A stretch of 64,000 nucleotides of DNA from Siphonodentalium dalli. Its lineage: Eukaryota > Mollusca > Scaphopoda > Gadilida > Siphonodentaliidae. The stretch covers positions 199,044,052-199,108,051 of the forward strand of contig CP136067.1 of the NCBI GenBank assembly GCA_032622095.1, in the 5' to 3' direction. Position numbers and translations under genes: made by a program. The notes under the pieces are model-generated. The model saw only the letters and a list, made by a program, of their open reading frames with translations, did not search any database and was not told where the DNA came from. Of this stretch, positions 1 through 7,820 are shown one piece after another; position 1 is the stretch's first letter; each line of letters begins with the position of its first letter.

Positions 1-184
1 TAACCAAGTAGGTCACAATTTGCTACCTTTTCGGAACAGCAGATAATAATGTTTGGTATATATGTGAACAAATCAACTTGTTAGGTGCATCATAAATGTT
101 AGTATTCAATCTATCTAAGACAGAATAGTCAATTTTAGTCATCAACCACAACTTGTACGTGGTTGCATGGCATGCAGCATGGGC

Positions 185-1040
185 CAATATTTACCATTTC
201 CAAATTTTGGCCACCATTGTTTGCAGCCATTTTGAGGCAAAGTGACAATTTTGTTACTAATGAGTTGGAATATGCATAAGAAATGGAATGTTTCACTAAA
301 AGTGCCCAGTTCTGCCCATATCTTGATGAAATATGACTAGAAATCACATTGGTGATTTTTGGTAAAATTTTATACCGCTTTCTGAACTTTTCTAACCTGA
401 CAGAGCACCAACTGGGGATATCTATTTCATAGAAGCTTGTTTTGAAAATGAACTATATATCTATCAACAGTTAAAATCGAATTGTTGAGGGATCAGAAGG
501 GTTTCTTACTCCATGAATGGCACATTTCATTGATCCAGTGGTCAGTTAACATGAAAAATACAAGATAAAATCACAATTCTCAACCAGTACCAAACAGCAT
601 AAACTGATCTTAAAGATATTAGAAACAAAATCAAATTTTCCACTTCCGGCTGCCATTTTGGCCACCATTTTTGCAGCCATTTTGAGCCAAAGTGCTAATG
701 AGTTGGAATATGCATAAGAAACGGAATGTATCACTAAAATTGCACAGTTCTGTCCATTTCTTGATGAAATATGACTAGAAATCACAATGGTGATTTTTGG
801 TAAAATTTTATACCGCTTTCTGTAAAATCGAATTTTTGAGGGATCAGAAGGGTTTCTGACTCCATCAATGGCATATTTAATTGCTCCAATGGTCAGTTAA
901 CATTAACAATACAACACAAAGTCACAATTCTCAACCAATACCAAACAGCATAAAGTGATCTTATAGATATTAGAGACAAAACAATCTAATTTTCCACTTC
1001 CAGCTGCCATTTTGGCGGCCATCTTGGACAATGAGTTCCA
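185..1040. repeat. Diverged tandem repeat, about two units
   Basis: Two head-to-tail copies of a roughly 360-460 bp unit, each opening with a 'gccattttg' rich block (near 225, 650 and 1,005) followed by the same run: gttggaatatgcataagaa, tatgactagaaatcaca, gatcagaagggtttct and ccaaacagcataaa. A third, more diverged copy in the same orientation lies at 21,285-21,605, so this is an interspersed family, not local slippage. Short open frames in it are not shared between copies and are taken as chance. Family not identified. Confidence 0.75.
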
Positions 1041-1422
1041 ATTTTACGCTATAATTGTGGCATTTTATCTTATATTCACAAAAATGTATACATTTGTATA
1101 CATATGACAAGAATGTTTCACTATAATTTGTATCAAACTGACTTAGTGACCCGCGTGAAAATAGGCGGCCATGTTGGGCGCCATCTTGAATTTAACTGGT
1201 TCCACTTAACCAAAAGCTGGAAGCAGCTGGATTATGATCAGGGATATAGTGGACAATATATGTGCGAAATTTGGAACTTTAATCTGGAAGTGAACGATTC
1301 TTCTGTTATTGTGCACTAAGGGACTCCACTAATACCATCGTTGGAAATGGGTGCTAACATGTGGGCTGCAGGCCACTCCGTCGCCGAATAAAGGCTCTGT
1401 TTCAGTTACTGTAATTTATATA
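1041..1422. other. No gene seen
   Basis: Continues from the tandem repeat with another gccatgttgggcgccatcttga block at about 1,165. A 71-codon frame at 1,104-1,319 shows no recognisable motif and is probably chance. Confidence 0.4.
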
Positions 1423-2031
1423 TCTCATATATATTTTGAAGACCTCTGTTTGTCTGTCTGTCTGTATGTATGTTTGTTTGTCTGTCATTTATACAAATCT
1501 ACGATTCTCGACCGATCGGGACGAAACTTGGTACGTGTGTGTAGTTTGACCAGGCGGTGTACGTTGTCGTATTGGCGAGCCCGTGTGGCGCCCGCTTCGC
1601 GCATGCGCAGACGAGATCTCGGAAACGGGTGGAGCTATCGACTTGAAATTTGCTATGTGAATGTATCTTGCCCCGGATACGAATTTTATCGGGTCGCCGA
1701 GCCCGTGCGACACCAGCTTCGCGCATGCGAAGACGAGATCTCGGAAACGGGTGGAGCTATCGACTTGAAATTTGGTATGTGAATGTATATTGCCCCGGAT
1801 ACGAATTTTATCGGGTCGCCGAGCCCGTGCGACGCCAGCTTCGCGCATGCGAAGACGATATCTCGGAAACGGGTGGAGCTATCGACTTGAAATTTGGTTT
1901 TTGAATAGCCCGGACAGCGTCGGGCTCATCGACTTGAAATTTGGTATGTGAATGATCTCGGAAACGGGTAGAGCTATCGACTTGAAATTTGATTTTTGAA
2001 TAGCCCGGACAACGTCGGGCTCATCGGCTAG
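1423..2031 (+). mobile_element. Non-autonomous Helitron (H1) with 122-bp satellite core
   Basis: Begins TCTCATATATATTTTGAAG directly after an A and ends CTAG at 2,028-2,031. The end is preceded by a 6-bp-stem hairpin (AGCCCG...CGGGCT, 2,002-2,021) and a 6-nt spacer, which is the Helitron 3' signature. A TGTC/TGTT microsatellite follows the 5' end. The core holds tandem 122-bp units: 'gagatctcgg' recurs at 1,613, 1,735 and 1,857 (the last as gatatctcgg). No protein is encoded; frames running through the satellite on both strands repeat because the DNA repeats. Similar short Helitrons with satellite cores are known from bivalves. The next element starts at the following base. Confidence 0.8.
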
Positions 2032-2328
2032 TCTACTATATATTTTGGGACTTCTGCCTGTCTGTTTGTTTGTTTGTTTGTTTGTTAGAAACGGCCGGAA
2101 AAACTGCCGGACGGATTTCGACGAGGAGTGTTTTGAATGGGTCAAATCGTGACCCCGACCTGACCTTGACCTTCAGAATGGTCAATTCAAAGTCAAATAT
2201 CGCCTTTCAACGGATTTCGAAGTTAGTTCCACGGAGGTTTTCAAAACCAGCTATTTGAAAATTGCTATCTGAAGTCCTGATGAAAGCAGAGGGAAAACAG
2301 CACGGATGAAGTCGTGTTACCATGCTAG
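2032..2328 (+). mobile_element. Second short Helitron family (H2), joined to H1
   Basis: Starts TCTACTATATATTTTGGGAC immediately after the CTAG of H1 and ends CTAG at 2,325-2,328. A hairpin (AGCACG...CGTGTT, one G-T pair, 8-nt loop) lies before the end with a 6-nt spacer, the same spacing as in H1. The interior (TTTG microsatellite, then unique sequence) is unrelated to the 122-bp satellite, so it is a different family with the same terminal design. Followed by T of a TA repeat. Confidence 0.7.
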
Positions 2329-2342
2329 TATATATATATATA

Positions 2343-2775
2343 TCTCATATATATTTTGAAGACCTCTGTTTGTCTGTATGTTTGTCTGTATGTCTGTATG
2401 TCATTTATACAAATCTACGATTCTCGACCGATCGGGTCGAAACTTGGTACGTGTGTGTAGTTTGACCAGGCGGTCGTCGTTGTCGTAGTGGTGAGCCCGT
2501 GCGGCGCCCGCTTCGCGCATGCGCAGACGAGATCTCGGAAACGACTGGAGCTTTCGACTTGAAATTTGCTATGTGAATGTATCTTGCCCCGGATACGAAT
2601 TGTATCGGGTCGCCGAGCCCGTGCGACGCCAGCTTCGCGCATGCGCAGACCAGATATCGGAAACGGGTAGAGCTATCGACTTGAAATTTGGTTTTTGAAT
2701 AGCCCGGACAACGTCGGGCTGGGTAGAGCTATCGATTTGAAATTTGGTTTTTGAATTGTCGGGCTCATCGGCTAG
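2343..2775 (+). mobile_element. Non-autonomous Helitron (H3), same family as H1
   Basis: Starts TCTCATATATATTTTG inside a TA run and ends CTAG at 2,772-2,775 before another TA run. Contains the microsatellite and about two 122-bp satellite units. The left arm of the terminal hairpin is missing: the end reads ttgtcgggctcatcggctag, so the copy has lost part of its 3' signal by internal deletion. Confidence 0.75.
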
Positions 2776-2802
2776 TATATATATATATATATATATATAT
2801 AG

Positions 2803-2861
<59 letters not shown>
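2776..2861. repeat. (AT)n microsatellite
   Basis: Pure TA/AT dinucleotide run broken only by one 'agc'. It follows the Helitron 3' end. Confidence 0.95.
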
Positions 2862-2863
<2 letters not shown>

Positions 2864-3970
2864 TGCTAATAAGGCATTTTAATGTGTGAACATAATAAAA
2901 AATGTAGTCTTTGTTATGACAGTTGCATGCGCGTTGAGTGTGGAATCTAAAGGCATAGTAACATAGTAATATAGTAAAATATCTTGATTGCTGCGTTTCA
3001 TATGTGCGTGCATATATGTCGGTTGGGGGGGGTAGAACATACAGTTTTATTGACATAAAGGGGTGTGAATATAAGTAAAGATGCTGTCTTTGTTATGAAG
3101 GTTGTGCATTGAGGGTGGAATCGAAGGAGTATCGGTGTACCCGGAAGATGGCGAATGGACACAGACTGACGACCGTCAGTGGGTATATATACCGTACCGT
3201 TCAGTAGATTCGCCGGAACTCGATTAGAGAAAAAAACACATTCACGGGCCGGCACTATACAGTGTAAACAATAATGCAGACGCTAATTAATGCTCTTTTA
3301 ATCGTTCCGTTGAGTGTAAATCTGATAACAGAATATTTAAAAGATCAAAATGTGCCCGAAATGCGCGCTGTACAAGATGATATAATGTGCGCGAAGCATG
3401 TGGCCCCTCCGCCGCTAAATGAAGGCACGTGAAGCGTACACAGGGGCATGTGGCCCTTCTGCCGCTAAATGAAGGCACGTGAAAGGAGCCAGTTTCAGCT
3501 AGTAGATAGTAATAAAGTAAAATATCTTGATTATATGCTGCGTTCCATATGTGCATGTGCAGGGGGGGGGTATAAAATAGAGTTTTATTTAAACAAATGG
3601 GCCGCAGTATGCTGTTTACTGAATTCAGGCTCCCAATGGGGTCCGTTTAAGATCAAAATACACTGTATATAAGCCCCCTTCGTCGCCAAAGAAAGGCTCC
3701 CGAATTGAGTATGTTTCAGTTAGTATATAGTGATAATTAAAGTAGTATACTGATTTTGTTTCGTTCAATATGTGCATGCGTATATGTGGGGAGGGTGTAG
3801 AGATACAGTTTTTAGTGAACTAAAGTGTTCCCTCGAGCATCCAGTGACAAAGAGAGAAGCATGAACATTCCATTTCTAATATAGAAATGAGAATCTGGTC
3901 ATGACCGCTGACACAATAAAGTAACAAAGAACAGTTATATACCGTCACTTTGTGAGGGGCAACCCCCTAG
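2862..3970 (+). mobile_element. Possible Helitron-like repeat element with internal subrepeats
   Basis: Three diverged copies of a block combining 'gtaaaatatcttgatt', a 'cgttycatatgtgc' segment, a G-run and 'cagttttat' lie near 2,960-3,060, 3,510-3,600 and 3,725-3,830. A 50-bp unit (gcatgtggcccctccgcc... gaaggcacgtgaa) is duplicated at 3,397-3,434 and 3,447-3,484. The 3' edge reads GGGG-CAA-CCCC-CTAG (CTAG at 3,967-3,970), a hairpin plus CTAG end followed by T. The 5' boundary is unclear. No coding capacity recognised. Confidence 0.4.
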
Positions 3971-4199
3971 TAAGAAATAGTGTCTATACTTGAGTGCAAA
4001 TAGTGCATTCGGCGACCATGTTAGATCTCAGGTTTGCTTTGCCAAACCGGCGTGAAATTTTGTGAGTCATCTTTTATCACACAATATAGGCCGTGGTCAA
4101 AATTTGGGCCAAATTGGACGCATGGTTGAAAAGTTATAAACGCGCCAAAAGCGTGACCGAGTGAAACACACACAGACAGACAGACGACGGGTTTTAAAC

Positions 4200-4231
<32 letters not shown>

Positions 4232-4267
4232 TTATTTATATAACTATACTATATACATACATATATA

Positions 4268-4309
<42 letters not shown>
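3971..4309. other. No gene; microsatellite-rich
   Basis: Unique-looking sequence to about 4,165, then a CAGA run and (AT)n from about 4,200 to the next Helitron. Nothing coding is seen. Confidence 0.5.
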
Positions 4310-4310
<1 letters not shown>

Positions 4311-4815
4311 TAGCCGATGAGCCCGACGTTGTCCGGGCTATTCAAAAACCAAATTTCAAGTCGATAGCTCCACCCGTTTTCGAGATCTGGTCTGCGCATG
4401 CGCGAAGATGGCGTCGCACGGGCTCGGCGACCCGATAAAATTCGTATCCGGGGCAAGATACATTCACATACCAAATTTCAAGTCGATAGCTCCACCCGTT
4501 TCCGAGATCCGGTCTGCGCATGCGCGAAGTTGGCGTCACACGGGCTCGGCGACCCGATAAAATTCGTATCCGGGGCAAGATACATTCACATACCAAATTT
4601 CAAGTCGATAGCTCCACCCGTTTCCGAGATCTCGTCTGCGCATGCGTGAAGCGGGCGCCGCACGGGCTCGCCAATACGACAACGTCCACCGCCTGGTCAA
4701 CCTACACACACGTACCAAGTTTCGTCCCGATCGGTCGAGAATCGTAGATTTGTATAAATGACAAACATACAGACAAACATACAGACAAACAGACAGAGGT
4801 CTTCAAAATATATAT

Positions 4816-4819
<4 letters not shown>
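4310..4819 (-). mobile_element. Non-autonomous Helitron (H4), minus strand
   Basis: Reverse-oriented copy of the H1 family: CTAG at 4,310-4,313 with its hairpin (AGCCCGACGTTGTCCGGGCT on the plus strand), then 122-bp satellite units, the CAGA/CAAA microsatellite, and GAGA (complement of the TCTC start) at 4,816-4,819. Flanked by AT repeats, consistent with A/T-site insertion. Confidence 0.8.

Positions 4820-4888
<69 letters not shown>
4820..4888. repeat. (AT)n microsatellite
   Basis: AT dinucleotide run with one 'agc' interruption, between Helitron H4 and the next repeat fragment. Confidence 0.95.
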
Positions 4889-4890
<2 letters not shown>

Positions 4891-5002
4891 TATACCTATA
4901 GTTGCGAATGTCTGTCTGTCTGTCTGTATGTGTTCTATAGAAATTCACAGGGGACCAAAGCACCAAAGGGGTCTACTAGGGGTAACTTTTTACGAGAAAG
5001 AT
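4889..5002 (+). repeat. Fragment of an interspersed repeat (TGTCTG-linked)
   Basis: Reads gttgcgaatgtctgtctg, then ttcacaggggaccaaagcacc and ggggtaactttttacg. The same segment occurs inverted at 34,325-34,437 and, more diverged, at 32,700-32,830, where it joins the 145-bp tandem field. It is cut off at 5,002 by a PLE fragment. Confidence 0.7.
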
Positions 5003-5306
5003 AACTTTGCATTATTAAACACTAAATTGACCGAGACTCTCGACAAACGGGTGAATATTGCCTACAAGAAAAATCCCAGTTTGTGAGATATGCTCGTTCG
5101 ATCTAGACTCAGACCTTGATTAACACGCAGTTCAATTAGCTTTTTAGCAATTTCAACATCATTATCCTTTGTTTGTGCTCAACACAATATTTTATGTCAA
5201 TTTCCGACACAACCTAACAAAATTTAGCTAGTTCCATAGAAATAATTACATAAGAAATCGGATAACCGACCTGTGCCAGTGCCCTCCACACTTTCCAAAT
5301 ATATAT
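5003..5306 (+). mobile_element. 5'-truncated Penelope-like element tail
   Basis: Matches 10,046-10,348 of the longer PLE copy: the last roughly 40 codons of the endonuclease frame, the stop region (ctcagaccttgattaac), and the non-coding tail through gtgccagtgccctccacac and an AT run. The coding end carries substitutions, including a TGA in place of the arginine codon in 'SLRDM'. Together with the next feature it makes the tail-then-head arrangement common for PLEs. Confidence 0.85.
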
Positions 5307-5596
5307 TACACCTGTGCCAGGGATATGATTTGTTTCTATTATTTAACACATATGAATAACTGTCTAATTGCGCGCTGTCACTAGGATTTGGATTAGGGGC
5401 TTCCGGTAGCCATTACACAACCCATTAAGAACGCGCGATCTTGAGGAAACATGAGCCTCGTGTCGGCGCCAAATATTTTGTAAGCATTGTTTCACGGTGT
5501 GTTTTACACAGGAACATAGCTGTTGACACGTTTCTCGAAACCCTGGAGCACAATGTGAGCTTATCTCACACGGGTATATAAGATCCACGGAAAAAT
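5307..5596 (+). promoter_or_regulatory. PLE upstream region with TATA box
   Basis: Non-coding sequence leading into the PLE 5' module. A TATA element (gggtatataag, TATATA at 5,575-5,580) lies 22 bp before 5,597. Position 5,597 is where the second copy of the module (7,029) begins sharing sequence, consistent with a transcription start there. The promoter assignment is inference from this spacing. Confidence 0.5.
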
Positions 5597-5615
5597 CTAA
5601 ACATTCGAACCTAGC

Positions 5616-5657
5616 TTGCTTCCTGAAGAAGGTAATTCTACCGAAACATTGAGACAA
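5616..5657 (+). ncRNA. Hammerhead-like ribozyme, copy 1 (probably inactive)
   Basis: The order is stem I strand TTGCTTC (5,616-5,622), CTGAAGA, a GGTA/TACC stem II with ATTC loop, GAAA (5,643-5,646), C-A at the position of the one-base-pair helix III, TT cleavage site, and stem I return GAGACAA (5,651-5,657). Type I hammerheads with minimal stem III are known in Penelope-like elements. One extra A sits between the core and stem II. Relative to copy 2, stem I has a C-A mismatch and the helix III pair is C-A, so catalysis is unlikely. Confidence 0.6.
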
Positions 5658-5676
5658 CTTGACAGTGCGCTCATAA

Positions 5677-5753
5677 GTACCTTTTTTCATTTTATATCTT
5701 CGCGTTCCGTTCTTTGTGTATTATATGTTACTAATCATTACCTTTATTCACAG
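5677..5753 (+). other. 77-bp intron in the PLE 5' module
   Basis: Starts GTACCT, has an exact TACTAAT branch-point sequence about 20 nt before the end, and closes with ttattcacAG. The second copy (7,109-7,185) is the same length with the same signals. Short retained introns near the 5' end are known in Penelope elements. Splicing itself is inferred. Confidence 0.65.
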
Positions 5754-5777
5754 CCAAAATTCAAGTCCTGGATCAAA

Positions 5778-6041
5778 ATGACTCAACCAAAACAAACTAA
5801 ACGTGGAAAAACTAACCGCCCAGACCGGCAAAAAAACCAGGCCTATTTAGACCATTCTAACCTTGTGAAACTGATGTACAAGCTCCTACAGCTATGGCAT
5901 CACATTAATTTCTTACAGGACCGTTTGGAGAAGAAGGTCCTGCCGAAAGGCTTTTCATCCATCACAGAGTCAGGGCGAACGAGGACCTTCCGACCAGTAC
6001 TCCCCTGTGAGGAGGTCTTCAATGCGCTTAAAGCCGACTAA
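5778..6041 (+). CDS. Small PLE-locus ORF (87 aa), leader plus HINFL module
   Basis: Starts 25 bp after the inferred splice acceptor with MTQPKQTKRGKTNRP, a basic leader shared almost exactly with the second copy at 7,210. It then diverges into a segment containing NLVKLMYKLLQLWHHINFL, KKVLPKGF and FRPVLP, ending at TAA. The YK-x-HH-x-PxGF-x-P pattern resembles a small helical module I associate with animal PLE-type elements; no function is known to me. It probably forms one transcript with the next ORF (99-bp gap). Frame is intact but short, so it may be a remnant of a longer protein. Confidence 0.5.
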   Translation: MTQPKQTKRGKTNRPDRQKNQAYLDHSNLVKLMYKLLQLWHHINFLQDRLEKKVLPKGFSSITESGRTRTFRPVLPCEEVFNALKAD

Positions 6042-6140
6042 TCATTCTCGATCCGGCAGCTCGCTGGGACGGTCGCAAAAGTGCTTGACGCACGAAGCCA
6101 GTGAGTTGCCGTGACTTTTTTGTCGAAGGCTCGGTGGACA

Positions 6141-6887
6141 ATGGATTCTACTCTAATCCCCACCGAGCTTTTGCATGCGCTGAGCTGCTTTCAGTCGGCC
6201 CATTGTGTTAGCTGGACTCTCCATGCTAACAAGGGTCGGCTGGAAGTAGTTTTGGATATCCAGGTCACCCCGGTAGAACCTTCTACCGGCCGGGGCCTGG
6301 ATGGACCGACTGGATTCCTCCGGTCCGGGGCTAGCAGAAACAGCAGCACCGGGAAGAAAAAGAAGCAGACACCCTCAAGACGCCGCAGGGATGCAGAAAG
6401 AAGGGCCAAGTGGAAACGGAGAACTGAGAGACGCCCAGTTCTCCCCCACTTGGCCTCTGGCTCAGTTCATCGACCTGTGGCGCCAGCTAGCACCACCAGC
6501 AGGGACGCCGACGCTCCTCCGGATGTCCCGGTTGTCGTCGAGGACAGCGGAAATGGGGACACCGACGTCACCCCGGACGTCCCCGCCGCTGTCTTCGCTG
6601 TGGAGATGGAATCACCACCCAGCCAATTTTCACCTGGGGCGGCATCCAACACCTCCGCCCCTCCGACGCCGAGATACATGGAGAGGCCGGCGTCGCCTAC
6701 CGAGGATGAAGCAACTTTAGACCTGCTAAACAAGAACATCAAAGCGACACTTGAAGAACGTGCTCAGTGGAAAAAACAGTACCAACAAGAACAGGCAGAA
6801 CTACAACTCAAGTTGAGACAGACACAACACCCGTCACCTTCATCTTCAGGAGAGAAGCCACCAAAGAAGAAAAAACAAAAGATATAA
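6141..6887 (+). CDS. PLE-locus accessory protein (248 aa), basic/Pro-rich, coiled-coil end
   Basis: The start MDSTLIPTELLHAL at 6,141 was chosen over an upstream in-frame ATG because a paralogue at 26,835 starts the same way (MDEFVPTEALHAL). Residues 1-50 form a compact module with SAHCVSWTL. Around residues 65-95 lies a strongly basic run (GKKKKQTPSRRRRDAERR) suited to nucleic-acid or nuclear targeting. A Pro/Ala/Ser-rich linker follows, then a charged helix (LLNKNIKATLEERAQWKKQ) and a second KKKK tail. There is no catalytic motif. A gag/ORF1-like role (RNA binding) is plausible but unproven. It is intact, unlike the RT frames downstream. AATAAA follows 53 bp after the stop. Confidence 0.6.
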   Translation: MDSTLIPTELLHALSCFQSAHCVSWTLHANKGRLEVVLDIQVTPVEPSTGRGLDGPTGFLRSGASRNSSTGKKKKQTPSRRRRDAERRAKWKRRTERRPVLPHLASGSVHRPVAPASTTSRDADAPPDVPVVVEDSGNGDTDVTPDVPAAVFAVEMESPPSQFSPGAASNTSAPPTPRYMERPASPTEDEATLDLLNKNIKATLEERAQWKKQYQQEQAELQLKLRQTQHPSPSSSGEKPPKKKKQKI

Positions 6888-6939
6888 TCATAATGTTATA
6901 AAAATGCTCTTTTTTTTCCCTTTTTTTTGAGATCTCTAA

Positions 6940-6945
6940 AATAAA
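6940..6945 (+). terminator. Polyadenylation signal
   Basis: AATAAA 53 bp after the stop of the 248-aa ORF, behind a T-rich run. Supports a transcript that starts at the PLE 5' module and ends before the second module copy. Confidence 0.55.
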
Positions 6946-6968
6946 GCTACAAAAAATGAGGGGTTAAG

Positions 6969-7014
6969 GAAAGGGTCACTCGACCCTTTCGAAGATCCCG
7001 GGGTTAGCTCCCCG
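6969..7014 (+). repeat. Twin strong hairpins at the element junction
   Basis: First hairpin: GAAAGGGTC-ACTC-GACCCTTTC, a perfect 9-bp stem at 6,969-6,990. Second: CGGGG-TTAGCT-CCCCG at 6,999-7,014. They sit between the AATAAA and the start of the second PLE 5' module (7,029), where a 3'-end recognition structure of a retroelement would lie. Confidence 0.6.
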
Positions 7015-7047
7015 TATCACTATCCCTGCTAAACATTCGAACCTAGC

Positions 7048-7089
7048 TTGCTTCCTGGAGAAGGTAATTCTACCGAAACGTTGAGGCAA
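7048..7089 (+). ncRNA. Hammerhead-like ribozyme, copy 2 (core A-to-G change)
   Basis: Stem I is a full 7 bp (TTGCTTC 7,048-7,054 with GAGGCAA 7,083-7,089, one G-T pair). Stem II is GGTA/TACC, GAAA is at 7,075-7,078, helix III is C79-G80 plus A78-T81, and cleavage would follow T82 (GTT). The conserved core reads CTGGAGA instead of CTGAnGA, which should abolish or greatly weaken activity. Copy 1 keeps that A but has lost the helix III pair, so the two copies decayed at different sites from a common active form. Confidence 0.65.
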
Positions 7090-7108
7090 CTTGACAGTGC
7101 GCTCATAA

Positions 7109-7185
7109 GTACTTTTTTTCATTTTATATCTTCGCGTTCCGTTCTTTGTGTATTATATGTTACTAATCATTACCTTTATTCACAG
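7109..7185 (+). other. 77-bp intron, second PLE module copy
   Basis: Same length and signals as the intron at 5,677-5,753: GTAC start, TACTAAT branch point, TTCACAG end. Conservation of these signals in both copies supports use as an intron. Confidence 0.65.
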
Positions 7186-7209
7186 CCAAAATTCAAGTCC
7201 TGGATCAAA

Positions 7210-7800
7210 ATGACTCAACCAAAACAAACTAAACGTGGAAAAACTAACCGCCCAGAGCGGCAAAAAGACCAAGCAGATCAAAAACCCTGTTGTTATTTTA
7301 GGCTCTTCTAATGTGTCCCGGATCGATGTCGATCCTCCCAAAAATGTTTGTATTGCTTCTTACCCCGGTGGCAATTTATGTCATTTCTGCAACATCGCCC
7401 ACATACTGAAGTCGAAGCCAGAAAAGACACCTCGACACGTCATCATTAGTATTGGCATCAACAACAGAGAGAACTGGAAGACAGACAACGACAAAGGCAA
7501 AACAGCAGGCACCACAGCTAAAAGCAGGGTAACTAACATGGTTTGTAATTTCCGAAAAGTTTTTCCTAATGCGACACTTCATTTTCAGGAAATAAATATC
7601 TCATTTAGTTTAGATTCTAGGGACCAGGAAGTTATGCGTGCCATTAACAGCCAAGCTCGTCAGACACAGAACCTCAAGGTCATACAGATTATATCCCCTG
7701 CGACTTTCACGTGGAGAATGACAACATCCACTGGACATCACAGACGGCGGCGAAAATCTACCACGGCTGGACTAACATCTTTAAAGGTCATTTAAACTAA
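7210..7800 (+). pseudogene. SGNH/GDSL hydrolase-like frame of the PLE, frameshifted
   Basis: The leader MTQPKQTKRGKTNRP starts at 7,210 but runs to a stop at 7,309. The SGNH-like block continues in a different frame (7,235-7,795): VVILGSSNVSRI (block I-like, Ser in a GSSN context), SIGINN (block III-like, about residue 80), and FPNATLHFQEINIS. The C-terminal block DNIHWTSQTAAKIYHGW is in a third frame ending at TAA 7,798-7,800. At least two frameshifts are needed to read the protein. SGNH hydrolases act on esters; the role of such domains in retroelements is not established. Assignment is from motif order only. Confidence 0.55.
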
Positions 7801-7820
7801 TTCCTCAGAAGGGCATCAGC

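Noticed and set aside
1489-1848. Arg-rich reading frames (MREAGVARARRPDKIRIRGK...) recurring at 1.5, 2.4, 4.4, 25 and 26 kb as a protein family
   Set aside because: They lie in the 122-bp Helitron satellite, occur on both strands and in overlapping frames, and restart each repeat; no codon-level conservation beyond DNA identity.
2772-3056. 94-codon minus-strand frame ending in IYIYIY
   Set aside because: Reads through an AT microsatellite; no start context or motif.
6191-6742. Minus-strand and alternative-frame ORFs over the 248-aa protein
   Set aside because: Shadows of the plus-strand gene, whose frame is supported by the paralogue at 26,835.
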